64,000 nt of DNA from Lentibacillus daqui (GCF_027186265.1 NZ_CP114176.1:3596001-3660000), one strand, 5' to 3'. Positions 8,534-18,187 are shown, numbered from the stretch's first letter. The notes: generated by a model from the letters alone, not told the origin. A program made the numbers and translations.

Positions 8534-10138
8534 ATGATGCAAACCCCATTATTAGTAGGATCGATGCTCGAGCATGCGGAAAAGTTTTTTGCCAGGAAAC
8601 AGGTAATTTCCCAAACACACGATAAGCTCCACGTGCTCACCTATGCCGATATTGGCAGAAGAATCCGGCAATTAATGAGTGTATTGACGGAACTGGGTAT
8701 ACAAAAAGGTGATCGGGTTGGCACCTTGGCCTGGAATCATCATCGTCACTTGGAAATTTATTTTGCCGCTCCTGGCATGGGTGCTGTACTGCATACCATT
8801 AATATTCGTTTATCAGTGGAACACATTGTTCACATTATTAATCATGCAGAAGACAAAATTATTTTTATCGATGAAGATATACTGCCACTTGTTGAAAAGA
8901 TTCACGATCAGTTGACGACCGTTGAGGCATTCGTGGTTATGACAGATAAACCAGAAATGCCAACATCCACGCTGCACCCATTATATTCCTACGAGGAAGT
9001 GCTTCATACCGGCGATCCGGCATTTCCTTTTGCACATGATATGGATGAAAACGATCCGGCGGGCATGTGCTATACATCAGCTACAACGGGCAAGCCTAAA
9101 GGTGTCATGTATTCTCATCGGGGCCTTGTCTTGCACAGTTTTGCTCTCGGTCTCGCTGACACGCAGGCAATTTCCGAGTCCGATGTTTTCATGGCGGTTG
9201 TCCCACAGTTTCATGCTAACGCTTGGGGTGCACCATTTGCCTGTACCTGGTTTGGCACAACACAAGTTTTCCCCGGACCACAATTTACACCAAAGCGGCT
9301 GGCGGAATTCATCGAACGGTATCGGGTAACCATTACTGCCGGTGTTCCGACCATTTGGCTGGGATTGATGAAAGAATTGGAACAGGGAAACTATGATACA
9401 TCAAGCCTGCGTGCGATTTTATGTGGGGGATCAGCTGCACCAGCGGGATTGATTCGTGCTTTTGAAACAAAATACAAGATTCCGTTTTACCATGCATATG
9501 GTGCAACAGAAACAACGCCATTGGTCACCTATTCCCGTTTAAAAAGTTATCAACAGGATTTAACCGACGATGAAAAAATAAAAGAGCGTTCCCGCCAAGG
9601 TATTCTGGTTCCCGGTCTGGAAATGAAAATCATTGGGGAAAACGGTGAAGTTGCCTGGAATGACAAGGAAATGGGCGAGTTACTCCTGCGTGGCCCATGG
9701 ATTGCCAGTGAATACTACAAGGACGAAAGAAGTGACCAAGCGTTTGTTGATGGCTGGTTCCATACTGGTGATGTCGTTACCGTTGATCAAGAAGGCACCA
9801 TCAAAATAATGGATCGGACAGGCGATCTCATTAAAAGTGGCGGGGAGTGGATTTCTTCGCTTGATCTGGAAAATGCGCTGATGGCACATGAAGCTGTTTT
9901 TGAGGCATGTGTTGTTGCAGTACCTGATGAACAATGGCAAGAACGTCCTATTGCCTGTGTTGTTTTACATGAAGGTTATGAATCATCAGTAGGGAAGGAT
10001 GAGCTAATCGAATTTTTGCGACCTCAGTTTGCCAAATGGTGGCTGCCGGATGATGTTATCTTTATGGACGAAATACCCAAAACATCGGTTGGGAAATTTC
10101 TCAAGCAACAATTACGCGATCAAGTAAAGCAACATTAA
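8534..10138 (+). CDS. AMP-binding medium/long-chain acyl-CoA ligase
   Basis: This 534-aa adenylate-forming enzyme activates a carboxylic acid to its CoA thioester using ATP. It has the P-loop YTSATTGKPKGVMYSH, the A5-type motif YHAYGATETTP, the hinge DGWFHTGDVVTVDQEGTIKIMDRTGDLIKSGGEWIS and the catalytic lysine in KTSVGKFLKQ. The FadD3.12/AlkK-type subgroup usually acts on medium- to long-chain fatty acids. GGAG sits 9 nt before the second of three possible starts (8534), which is preferred over 8525. It stands alone, with a possible operator at 8478-8501 and hairpin repeats downstream. Confidence 0.9.
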   Translation: MMQTPLLVGSMLEHAEKFFARKQVISQTHDKLHVLTYADIGRRIRQLMSVLTELGIQKGDRVGTLAWNHHRHLEIYFAAPGMGAVLHTINIRLSVEHIVHIINHAEDKIIFIDEDILPLVEKIHDQLTTVEAFVVMTDKPEMPTSTLHPLYSYEEVLHTGDPAFPFAHDMDENDPAGMCYTSATTGKPKGVMYSHRGLVLHSFALGLADTQAISESDVFMAVVPQFHANAWGAPFACTWFGTTQVFPGPQFTPKRLAEFIERYRVTITAGVPTIWLGLMKELEQGNYDTSSLRAILCGGSAAPAGLIRAFETKYKIPFYHAYGATETTPLVTYSRLKSYQQDLTDDEKIKERSRQGILVPGLEMKIIGENGEVAWNDKEMGELLLRGPWIASEYYKDERSDQAFVDGWFHTGDVVTVDQEGTIKIMDRTGDLIKSGGEWISSLDLENALMAHEAVFEACVVAVPDEQWQERPIACVVLHEGYESSVGKDELIEFLRPQFAKWWLPDDVIFMDEIPKTSVGKFLKQQLRDQVKQH

Positions 10139-10213
10139 TTGGCATGCCAGACAGCAACGCGATTTAAAAAGTTTATACGGCGTGTCTGTCAAGTCTCGAT
10201 AGGAATTGGCGCG

Positions 10214-10421
10214 GGTCGTCGTGCGAGGTGCGTTACGATCATTCGCACGGTTCGACCAGCCCTGCTCGTCTCGGTAGATTGGTAAGGAAAGGTACGTGGA
10301 AACTACCGCGAGTACCCTTCTTGGCTGATTCTTTTGAAGATGCTCAGCGGATCAACCGGGAGTACCTCTCTCGGTTGATTCGTTAAAAGATGTTCAGCGA
10401 ATCTACCATGATAGCAGCTCC
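10214..10421. repeat. Hairpin-forming tandem repeats (about 50-bp unit)
   Basis: In the 515-bp gap after the ligase gene, three degenerate copies start at 10272, 10322 and 10372, exactly 50 bp apart. Each opens with cGGTAGATT, tGGCTGATTC or cGGTTGATTC, and about 26 bp later comes the complementary half (AACTACC, GATCAACC, AATCTACC), so each copy can fold into a hairpin. A fourth, separate stem (GGTCG..GTGCGA..TCGCAC..CGACC) lies at 10214-10257. No coding frame is supported here; the rest of 10139-10653 shows nothing recognisable except the regulator's leader. Confidence 0.6.
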
Positions 10422-10653
10422 CCCCTGCCCCGGCTGATATAAAAATGCGTGGCTATTAAATAAATGGAATAACCGATACTTGCCGTTAAATTCACGCTTG
10501 ACAATTTTATGAAAATTCACTACCATAATAGTAATTACGCATTGAGCAACAGCACAATAGGATATTTTTCGCCACAATTAACTAATAATTTAAATAATTT
10601 TGTGGCAATACCTCAATTACACTAGACCAATACTTTACAAGGAGACCCTGTCT

Positions 10654-11925
10654 ATGAAAATAAAAATTGCTGTTTTTGGTAGAAAGGAATTAGTGGAACG
10701 AGCCCTTGTTTATACAGAAGGGCAAGATGATGTTGAAATTGTTCCTTTTATTTATACGGATGCGAAAGAAACCGCTGATTTAATTGAAAAGGCGGTGATG
10801 TGTGACATTTATCTATTTGCCGGGGCACTGCCATTTATGTATGCTCGGGAAAAAATTATTAAGAAGCGGCTGCCCGCTGTTCAGGTAGCTTTTGATGAAT
10901 ACATGCTACTCACATCATTCTATCGGTTGCGAAATATGCACAACAGACTGGTTGATCGTGTCTCCATTGATGCACCTGAGAGAAATCGTGTAAGCGAGGT
11001 AAGCACGGAATTGGCCATGCATGATCATCACATTTATACGTATAGTTATGGTGATCAAGTCCAGTTTGATATCAATCAGATCGTGGCCTTTCATGAGCAG
11101 CTTTGGCAGCAGGGGAAAATTGATTATGTCCTGACATCGATAGAAGAAGTGGAAGAACAGTTGACAGCCTGTGATGTTACGGCATACTGCATGAAGGTCC
11201 CAAAAGTTAACATTGCAAATGCCATCAACCAGGCAAAGGCAAAAGCGACACTCAATCAAACCAAAAGCACGCAGATTTGCGCCGGGTTTGTTCGTCCGAA
11301 GCAGGAAACAGAAGAAAAAACAGCAAAAACTCAAAGTGATGATTTGCAACAGATTCTATCTGCATTTGGCAGTCAAACCCATTCCGCAGTATTGGAAAAT
11401 GGCAACCGTTTTGCTTTGATCGGGACACGAGAACTATTAAATTACCTGACCAATCACTATCGGGACTTTCCGTTGTTGCGGGAAATTGAACAAAAACTGC
11501 GGATGCCAGTAGATATCGGCTTTGGACTTGGATTAACAGTAAAGCAAGCGGAAGATAATGCCCTGTTAGCATTGGAAACGTGCCAGAGTACAGAAGGAAG
11601 TGCCTGTTATCTCATCAATGATCGCCAGGAAACGATAGGACCACTTGGCGTGGAAAAACATGTGGATACTTCGCAGCTTTATCGCGCACTTATCCACAAG
11701 GCTAAATTAAATAATGAACTGTCTTACAATTTTATTGATTTTATTAAACTGAGGAATAATGAACCTTTTTCCGCCAATGATATCGCCAAATATTATCGGG
11801 TAACCAAGCGCAGTGCTGAACGAACGATTTACAAATTGTTATCTGGTGAAGTGATCAAAGTGGTCGGCGAGGAAAAACCATATCAGAAAGGACGCCCGCG
11901 GAAACTGTTTAAAATAACGATTTAA
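10654..11925 (+). CDS. Putative transcriptional regulator with C-terminal winged helix
   Basis: This 423-aa protein has a receptor-like N-terminal part (IKIAVFGRKELVERALVYTE), a middle part with DIGFGLGLTVKQAEDNALLALETC, and a C-terminal DNA-binding segment (FSANDIAKYYRVTKRSAERTIYKLL, then a basic RPRKLFKI tail). The middle part resembles the GTP-cyclohydrolase III/GGDEF-like fold pattern G-x-G-x-G-x-T-x3-A-x2-NA. I recognise the architecture as a Bacillaceae regulator type but cannot name a target. The start at 10654 has AAGGAGA at good distance; the upstream ATG at 10600 does not. A strong terminator follows. No adjacent gene suggests what it controls. Confidence 0.7.
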   Translation: MKIKIAVFGRKELVERALVYTEGQDDVEIVPFIYTDAKETADLIEKAVMCDIYLFAGALPFMYAREKIIKKRLPAVQVAFDEYMLLTSFYRLRNMHNRLVDRVSIDAPERNRVSEVSTELAMHDHHIYTYSYGDQVQFDINQIVAFHEQLWQQGKIDYVLTSIEEVEEQLTACDVTAYCMKVPKVNIANAINQAKAKATLNQTKSTQICAGFVRPKQETEEKTAKTQSDDLQQILSAFGSQTHSAVLENGNRFALIGTRELLNYLTNHYRDFPLLREIEQKLRMPVDIGFGLGLTVKQAEDNALLALETCQSTEGSACYLINDRQETIGPLGVEKHVDTSQLYRALIHKAKLNNELSYNFIDFIKLRNNEPFSANDIAKYYRVTKRSAERTIYKLLSGEVIKVVGEEKPYQKGRPRKLFKITI

Positions 11926-11942
11926 ATGGATGGGGCAAAGAG

Positions 11943-11980
11943 AAAGGGTCGGATTGCTACAACAATCTGGCTCTTTTTTC
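11943..11980 (+). terminator. Rho-independent terminator
   Basis: A stem GGGTCGGATTG/CAATCTGGCTC with wobble pairs is followed by TTTTTT, 17 bp after the regulator's stop codon. Confidence 0.75.
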
Positions 11981-11997
11981 ACAGGTAAAGAAAGCAG

Positions 11998-12026
11998 AAA
12001 AAATACCCCATTTTCAGGGATATTCA
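11998..12026 (-). terminator. Terminator of the small membrane protein gene
   Basis: On the minus strand AATATCCC and GGGGTATT pair around a short loop and are followed by TTTTTT, immediately downstream of the stop at 12030. The two facing terminators (11943-11980 and this one) separate convergent genes. Confidence 0.6.
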
Positions 12027-12029
12027 TAG

Positions 12030-12188
12030 TTAACTTTTATTATTAAACAGGTAATTCATGATTTGGTCAAAAAATGAAACATCGTCTGTAATCACAAACA
12101 CAGGTAATAAAATAATCGCGATAACCACCGCCGCATTCGCTACAAAAAATTTGAAAAAGGCATGGAGTACTTTCTTCAATTTGACCAT
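12030..12188 (-). CDS. Small hydrophobic membrane protein
   Basis: This short protein (about 50 aa) has a basic amphipathic N-terminus (VKLKKVLHAFFKFF), one strong membrane helix (VANAAVVIAIILLPVFVIT) and a polar C-terminus. It carries its own terminator, which supports it being real. The start is uncertain. The ATG at 12186-12188 overlaps the ribosome site GGGAG, so a TTG three codons later (12177-12179), at better spacing, may be the true start. A TATAAT on the minus strand about 100 bp upstream is a possible promoter. I do not recognise the family. Confidence 0.45.
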   Translation of the reverse strand: MVKLKKVLHAFFKFFVANAAVVIAIILLPVFVITDDVSFFDQIMNYLFNNKS

Positions 12189-12368
12189 CTCCCAGTTTAG
12201 AATATGGCTTAACGACATGAACGTACATCATACTGCCAGCAAGCCGGATAATGCGGATTAGTGTGAATATATTTTATATTATACACCAACCTTGGAATAG
12301 ATAAAACCGTTTTCCAACAAAAAATAAAAACAAACGCACTTATATTGATGTTGCCATGGCCACAACCG

Positions 12369-12688
12369 GGTTGATACTTCCTTGTATCCGGTTGATATTG
12401 TTGCTATCTTGGTCGATATATCGCTGCGTTCGGTTGATGTTTCACTCGATCCGGTTGATGTGTCCTCTCCCAGGTCGATATTCGTTAAAATCCGGTTGAT
12501 ATAGTTTCTTTCTGGTTGATGTACACAATCCCCGGGTCGATGTATCACTCGGTTTGGTTGATATACGCTTACCGGAGTCGATATTTCCTCAGATCCGGTT
12601 GATACAAATGCTCTCCAGGTGGATAAGCCACTTGTTTCGGTTTATATTCTCGCTTCTTGGTTGATGCCTTCCTGGATCCGGTCGATAA
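12369..12688 (+). repeat. Helically phased array of 16 GGTYGATRT words
   Basis: The 9-mer GGTTGATAT, GGTCGATAT, GGTTGATGT or a close variant starts at 12369, 12390, 12411, 12432, 12453, 12473, 12494, 12514, 12535, 12556, 12576, 12597, 12618, 12639, 12659 and 12680. All 15 intervals are 20 or 21 bp (mean about 20.7, two helical turns). The spacers are not conserved, so this is not a simple tandem repeat. The array fills the gap downstream of the SNF2 gene. A minus-strand frame across it reads as heptads, but the 20-bp intervals break it, so it is not protein coding. Confidence 0.85.
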
Positions 12689-12726
12689 CCACGCTCCCCA
12701 TACCATATTCCCGCCATACTATATAA

Positions 12727-12763
12727 AAAGAACTGCCAAGCACTATAGGCTTAGCAGTTCTTT
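12727..12763 (-). terminator. Terminator of the SNF2 helicase gene
   Basis: AAAGAACTGC and GCAGTTCTTT pair, extended by an imperfect CAAGC/GCTTA, and run into TTTTTA on the minus strand. The stem includes the last codons and the stop of the helicase gene. Confidence 0.8.
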
Positions 12764-15700
12764 GATATCGTCTTCGGTTAAGCTCGTCAGCATTTTCTCA
12801 CCAGGCTGAATCACTTGGTCGATTAGTTCCCGTTTCTTCTGCTGTAAATCATAAATCTTTTCTTCAATTGTTCCTTCTGTTATCAGACGAATGACTTGGA
12901 CGACATTTTTCTGGCCGAATCGATGTGCTCGACCTGTTGCCTGATCCTCGACTGCGGGATTCCACCACAGATCATATAAAATGACTGTATCCGCTCCTGT
13001 CAAGTTCAATCCGGTACCTCCAGCCTTTAAGGAAATCAGGAAGACACTTTTCTCACCAGCATTAAACCGTTCACTCATTTGTACCCGTTCCTGTGACGAC
13101 GTGGAGCCATGTAAATAAAAGTAGTCGATACCTGCTTCTTCCAATTTGCTAATGATAATCTCATGCATGCTGGTGAATTGGGAAAAAATCAGCATGCGTT
13201 TGCCATTATCCACCGCATTATGGACGGTTTCCATTAATTGCTCCAGTTTTCCTGATGTCCCTTGATAATTCTCAATAAACAATGACGGATGACAGCAAAT
13301 CTGACGTAATCGGGTTAAGCCGGCCAATATTTTCATCCGGTTTTTTTGAAAATCATCATCTTTCATTGATTGAGCCGCTTCTTGCTGCAGCTGCCGTAAA
13401 TAACCAAGATACAATTTTTTCTGTTCACCGGTTAACTCAGATACATGCACCGTTTCGATTTTTTCCGGAAGTTCTTTTAAAACATCTTGTTTGACACGAC
13501 GTAATATAAACGGTTTGGTCAATGTAGCGATTTTTTCATGGGACAGCTGTCTGAATGTGCGCTGGTTTGGCATAAGCCCGGGTAAAATCACCTGGAAAAT
13601 GGCCCACAACTCATCGATGGAGTTTTCGATGGGTGTTCCGCTTAAAGCAAATCGTTTACCTGCCTTCACTTCCCGTATTGCCTTCGATGTTTTGGTCGCA
13701 TAGTTTTTAATATACTGGGCTTCATCAAGGATTAACGTTTGAAAATTTAATTCCCGATATAAATCAATATCTTGTCGTAATGTCGCATATGAAGTGATCC
13801 AAACATCCTTATCGACCGTATCCTGAATCAACTTGTGCCGTTCTGCAGGCGCACCGGCCATGATCACCGTCCGTAAATCAGGTGCAAACTTCTGGCATTC
13901 GTTTTTCCAATTGTATAAAACCGAGGATGGCGCAACAATCAAATGCGGTCGTTCTTTTGGCTCGGAAAGAATGTAGGCGATACTTTGCAATGTCTTTCCC
14001 AGCCCCATATCATCGGCCAAAATACCACCTAATTGATAATTACTCAATGACTTAAACCATTGATACCCCGTTTTTTGATAGTCACGTAAGGTAGCTTGCA
14101 ATTCATCCGGCAATGGGAAAACTTGCTCCTCTGGTGAAGTCAGCTGATGAAGCAGCCGGCGAAATGATGGATCATAATCTTTTTTCGTATGAATCAGTTC
14201 GTCGATTTGTACACCACGATAAACCGGTACCTCGACATTCCCATTCTGGATATCCGACTGCTTAATGTTCAGGTCATCAAACAGCTGCTGGACCGAAGCA
14301 AATTCCTCCCCTTCCAAGGAAAGCAATGCACCACTTTGCAGACGGTAATACCGTTTCTTCTCCATGACAGCATTCAACACTTGATTAATCTCGTCATCCT
14401 GGATTCCATCAATGGTAAAACCGACTTCCAGTAAATTGGACGAGGTCTCCACACTTACATTTGTTGATGGAGACGGTTGATTTTCAACAATAAATTGGCG
14501 AATTTCCGATGTCAAAAACAATTCAACATATTGCTCAAACAGAGGCAACATATGGTATAGAAAGTCGTATAATGTTTCTTCATCCGCTTCAATATACAAT
14601 TCCTTACCATTATAATGAAAGTTGGCCTGCTCGATTAAACGCATAATCTGTTGTTCCTTGCTGATATCACGGATAACAATCACATCATCCTGCTCGCGAC
14701 GGCCATTGAATGGATCAATTAAATGATCGCCATAATGGTACTCCAATTTGCCGACCACCCAATCTCCCTGCACATCGAGGTAGAGCTTGGCCCTTAGTGG
14801 CACCTGAATAATCTCTGATGCAACATTTTCCGCTATTTGCACATCGCCAACCTTCTTCAATGTAGGAAGGACCTCCGACACAAACACATCCGCCTGCGTT
14901 TTTGAGACAGGCAATTCCCGATTTTCCATACCCACATCGTCCAGCTGTTCAATAACCGGCAGTTGATCTTTTCCCGGGAAATAAAATGTTCCTTCAGAAA
15001 ATAACAGCTGGTAATCGGGAAAGTAAACCGTCTTATCCATCTCATCCATGGCCAACACCATTTCTCCCCGCTTATTTTTTGAAATGGCAAAATGAAATGG
15101 CAGTTCATTTTCAACGATATCGATATGTTCATAACTGTTACTCCGGGTTTCCACTGTCAGCTTGCGATCGATTAATTTCTCAAGCAACGGTTTGATTAAC
15201 AATGGCGGAATCAGGATCGACCGTTCAGACTGATCCTGATAATGATAAAATGCTCGGGAATAGATTTTTTCGTTACGCAGAATGTTATATAACGTTTCCA
15301 ATATCTCCTGGTCCTGCGTTAGAAAGTAGTGACTATCCGGATGATAGGTGAATTTTTTGGTGAAATAATACTCATTTCCATTTAAAACTTGTTTCAGGAA
15401 ATCATACACATTTTTTACAACATACGGATGCTTCACGCCGGCTTTCAATTCGAGTAATAATAAATGGTTGAACGTCCATTTCAGATAATATTCCATCTGC
15501 ATCGGCACCTGTTTAGTAATCATATCTGAAGGCTCCGGCTGCTGGATGGAAATCAATGAATCGATCAGTCGGTTTGTTGCCCGATAATTATTTGCCGTTT
15601 GGTCAGGTAACTTCGATGACGATTGTTTCGCAATGGCGATTAAGGCTGCCACAATGTGTTTACATGTATGATAGGTCTCAAAAGCTGGACAATCACAATA

Positions 15701-15904
15701 CGCAATAAGGTTCCCTTGATCAAATTCTTTCATATATATCTCAACAAAGTATAATGATGTCCCCGTGACGGTGGCAGACCATACCTGATTATTCCTATCA
15801 TAAACCGGAGCACTGACACGATTTTGTTTATAGTATTGCATTCCCCTTCGATAAACAGGATCCGGAAAAAGTTGTTGTAAATTTATATTTTGAATGCTTT
15901 GCAA
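12743..15904 (-). CDS. SWIM zinc-finger/SNF2-family DNA helicase
   Basis: This 1053-aa Swi2/Snf2-type double-stranded-DNA translocase has an N-terminal SWIM zinc finger near residues 70-90 (CDCPAFETYHTCKH), then a long bacterial SNF2-associated region. The two RecA-like lobes come in the last 450 residues: motif I ADDMGLGKTLQ, motif II DEAQYIK, motif III ALSGTPIENS, motif V LISLKAGGTGLNL and motif VI ATGRAHRFGQ. Such proteins move along duplex DNA and displace bound proteins such as RNA polymerase. The cellular role in Bacillaceae is not well defined. The frame starts at a TTG (15902-15904) with AAGGTAGG upstream. The phased repeat array lies just downstream. Confidence 0.92.
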   Translation of the reverse strand: MQSIQNINLQQLFPDPVYRRGMQYYKQNRVSAPVYDRNNQVWSATVTGTSLYFVEIYMKEFDQGNLIAYCDCPAFETYHTCKHIVAALIAIAKQSSSKLPDQTANNYRATNRLIDSLISIQQPEPSDMITKQVPMQMEYYLKWTFNHLLLLELKAGVKHPYVVKNVYDFLKQVLNGNEYYFTKKFTYHPDSHYFLTQDQEILETLYNILRNEKIYSRAFYHYQDQSERSILIPPLLIKPLLEKLIDRKLTVETRSNSYEHIDIVENELPFHFAISKNKRGEMVLAMDEMDKTVYFPDYQLLFSEGTFYFPGKDQLPVIEQLDDVGMENRELPVSKTQADVFVSEVLPTLKKVGDVQIAENVASEIIQVPLRAKLYLDVQGDWVVGKLEYHYGDHLIDPFNGRREQDDVIVIRDISKEQQIMRLIEQANFHYNGKELYIEADEETLYDFLYHMLPLFEQYVELFLTSEIRQFIVENQPSPSTNVSVETSSNLLEVGFTIDGIQDDEINQVLNAVMEKKRYYRLQSGALLSLEGEEFASVQQLFDDLNIKQSDIQNGNVEVPVYRGVQIDELIHTKKDYDPSFRRLLHQLTSPEEQVFPLPDELQATLRDYQKTGYQWFKSLSNYQLGGILADDMGLGKTLQSIAYILSEPKERPHLIVAPSSVLYNWKNECQKFAPDLRTVIMAGAPAERHKLIQDTVDKDVWITSYATLRQDIDLYRELNFQTLILDEAQYIKNYATKTSKAIREVKAGKRFALSGTPIENSIDELWAIFQVILPGLMPNQRTFRQLSHEKIATLTKPFILRRVKQDVLKELPEKIETVHVSELTGEQKKLYLGYLRQLQQEAAQSMKDDDFQKNRMKILAGLTRLRQICCHPSLFIENYQGTSGKLEQLMETVHNAVDNGKRMLIFSQFTSMHEIIISKLEEAGIDYFYLHGSTSSQERVQMSERFNAGEKSVFLISLKAGGTGLNLTGADTVILYDLWWNPAVEDQATGRAHRFGQKNVVQVIRLITEGTIEEKIYDLQQKKRELIDQVIQPGEKMLTSLTEDDIKELLSL

Positions 15905-15980
15905 AGCAAATTAACCTACCTTCTACAAGCGCTATTTAATTCTATTGTATACGAATCTTGCATGTTTTTAAACCCGGAAA

Positions 15981-17174
15981 CTATCCATGCATTCGTTTCT
16001 TCGCTCGAATCAGCAAGAACACATACAAAACCATCGATAGCATTACCGAACATGCTCCTGTTGCATAAATGGAACTATAGCCAAACATAAATGCCAGCTG
16101 GCCAAATATCATGGCACCGAGACCAACCCCTAAATCAAAAAAGGAGAAAAACGTAGCATTCGCCATTCCTTTACGATTGTTTGGCGCTTTATCAACCGAC
16201 CATGCCTGAAGTGCCGGCTGTACACTGCCAAAACCGAGTCCGTACATACCTGCTGCAATTAGCATTGTGGTTAAATTCGGCAGCCAGGATAATAAAATCA
16301 TCGCAACAAAAATTAACACTGTACCCGGTAGAAAAACATATTCATGTCCTTTTTTATCGTAAATCTTGCCGGCAAACATCCGGGAAATCATCAAAAACAA
16401 TGCATAAACCAGGAAATACAGCTCGATTCCATCGATATGCTTCTGGGCAGCGTATAGTGGTAAAAATGAAGCGATTCCCCCAAAAGTTACCGTGATAAAA
16501 AATAGTAATACAGATGGCTGCAATGCCGTTTTTTCAAAAATATCAAATTTGACCGTTATTGTTTTATCAGGAGATTGCTCGACTTGTTTGTAACGTATCC
16601 TGCTTGAAAGCAAAAAGGAAATGAGACCAATCACGGCACAAATAAGAAACAACTGGGTAAACGAAATGGCTCCGGCAAGTGTCAGACCAAGAGATGGACC
16701 AAACGCAAGAGCCAAGTTCCCGGATAATCCGAAATAACCCATCCCTTCACCGCGACGTTTGGGCGGAATAATATCGGTAGCGATCGTACCTCCAGCCGTG
16801 GTGGAAAATCCCCAGCCAACACCTTGAACCATCCGCATGATAAATAAAAGCACAATACTGGCGATGAACGCATAAGAGCCAACCGACAAGACGAAAATAG
16901 CCAGACCGACCATATAAACAAATTGTCTCCCCTTCGATTCCAACGCATGCCCAGCGTATGGTCGCAACAATAACGCCGAAAATGTGAAAATACCGGTAAT
17001 GATTCCGATTAATTGATCACTGCCCCCAAGTTCCTTGACAAACAGCGGAATGGTTGGCAATGTCATTTGAAAGCCCAAAAATATAAAAAAATTAGCCAGA
17101 CAAACAAGGACAAAGTCGCGCGTCCAAATTTTATCTGGAGTGGGTTCCACTTGCATATTTGCTTGTGAATTCAT
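15981..17174 (-). CDS. MFS transporter
   Basis: This 397-aa major-facilitator exporter has 12 predicted helices. It shows motif A between helices 2 and 3 in a degenerate form (GHALESKGRQFVY), a repeat of it in the second half (GKIYDKKGHEYVF), and motif-C-like GMGYFGLSGNLALAFGPSLGL in helix 5, which is typical of drug:H+ antiporters. It is probably a multidrug or metabolite exporter; the substrate cannot be read. The start ATG has AAAGGA about 12 nt upstream. It stands alone, 76 bp from the start of the helicase gene. Confidence 0.88.
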   Translation of the reverse strand: MNSQANMQVEPTPDKIWTRDFVLVCLANFFIFLGFQMTLPTIPLFVKELGGSDQLIGIITGIFTFSALLLRPYAGHALESKGRQFVYMVGLAIFVLSVGSYAFIASIVLLFIMRMVQGVGWGFSTTAGGTIATDIIPPKRRGEGMGYFGLSGNLALAFGPSLGLTLAGAISFTQLFLICAVIGLISFLLSSRIRYKQVEQSPDKTITVKFDIFEKTALQPSVLLFFITVTFGGIASFLPLYAAQKHIDGIELYFLVYALFLMISRMFAGKIYDKKGHEYVFLPGTVLIFVAMILLSWLPNLTTMLIAAGMYGLGFGSVQPALQAWSVDKAPNNRKGMANATFFSFFDLGVGLGAMIFGQLAFMFGYSSIYATGACSVMLSMVLYVFLLIRAKKRMHG

Positions 17175-17363
17175 ATTAAAAGGCCGTCCTTTCTTCGTAT
17201 CTTAAAATCTATTATACAGGACGCGCGTTAGAAAAGGAATGGGTAATGCTTCATATATTTTTCATCAAGCATGAACGGGCTGTCATACCCCCACCTCAAA
17301 TCGTGATGAAACCAAAATCTCTGAAAGCAAAGGGTAAAAGACCACCAACGATGAAGATTCATA

Positions 17364-18113
17364 TTACCTTGTGAAAAAACAGCCGCGGAGACACTCATAC
17401 AATTGATCAACCAGCATATATACGCCAGTGAATAACAACAGAATATAGGTCAAATAACGAAACAGACGTTGATTAATATGTTTGAATACCAGTTGTCCCA
17501 GCACCAATCCGATCAGGACAAGCGGTAAGGCCAATACGCTTGATTGCCAGACCAATTTGCTTGTACCGGCAAAAATCACCTGAACGACCAGACTCACCAA
17601 ATAGATAAACAAATAGAATGCTAATGTTGTGCCCCGTAGTACTTCCTTCGTTGTATTCGTCCCGGAAAAATAGAGCAAAATCGGTGGACCTGGCATACCA
17701 ATGCTTGTGGTGAAAGCGCCTGATAGTGCCCCGATGAAAAAATCCCTTTGTCCAGTTTGACGAATGCGGAAATTCAGGATTAATAATACCGTTAACACAA
17801 GAATAAGCAAGCTGATCCCCAGTTTAAGCCAAGTCATATCAATAAATAAAAAGATGGAAATACCAATTGGCAATCCTGCAATACTACCTGCTACAAACCT
17901 TTTTAAAACACCGAAATCAATATCTTGTCTGATTTTCCAAATAAGTGCACAGGAAATGACAAGTGACAGGATTAAGTTAAGCTGAATCGCCTCACGAGGG
18001 GCAAATATGAATAGCAAAAATGGTGTAGCCATAATGGAAAAACCAAATCCTGTACTTGTCTGCAGTATGGAAGCGAATAAAATAATCACGATAAACATTA
18101 CAATTGTCTGCAA
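17364..18113 (-). CDS. Sulfite exporter TauE/SafE family permease
   Basis: This 249-aa protein has about eight membrane helices and the TauE/SafE (DUF81) signatures. In the first half it has FVIILFASILQTSTGFGFSIMATP; in the second, FFIGALSGAFTTSIGMPGPPIL. Members move sulfite, sulfonates or other small organic anions. Nothing nearby fixes the substrate. A 150-bp stretch before the MFS gene (17215-17363) shows no features. Confidence 0.88.
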   Translation of the reverse strand: MQTIVMFIVIILFASILQTSTGFGFSIMATPFLLFIFAPREAIQLNLILSLVISCALIWKIRQDIDFGVLKRFVAGSIAGLPIGISIFLFIDMTWLKLGISLLILVLTVLLILNFRIRQTGQRDFFIGALSGAFTTSIGMPGPPILLYFSGTNTTKEVLRGTTLAFYLFIYLVSLVVQVIFAGTSKLVWQSSVLALPLVLIGLVLGQLVFKHINQRLFRYLTYILLLFTGVYMLVDQLYECLRGCFFTR

Positions 18114-18153
18114 ACAAACACCTACTAATTGAACAATTTACTCCAGTTTAACA

Positions 18154-18187
18154 AAAAAGTTGACCCAGGAATATCCCGAGCCAACTT
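18154..18187 (-). terminator. Terminator of the doxX gene
   Basis: On the minus strand AAGTTGGCTCGGG pairs, with wobbles, to CCTGGGTCAACTT and is followed by TTTTTTG. It starts 8 bp past the stop codon. Confidence 0.65.

Noticed and set aside
10915..11349. 144-codon minus-strand frame opposite the winged-helix regulator
   Set aside because: Composition is that of an antisense shadow (Cys/Phe-rich runs) and there is no ribosome site.
12279..12548. 89-codon minus-strand frame with heptad-like repeats (for example SSETSTERSDISTK)
   Set aside because: It is the phased DNA array read as protein. Several intervals are 20 bp and would shift the frame, and no ribosome site is present.
12361..12700. 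CRISPR array
   Set aside because: The conserved word is only 9 bp, spacers are 11-12 bp and no cas genes are present.
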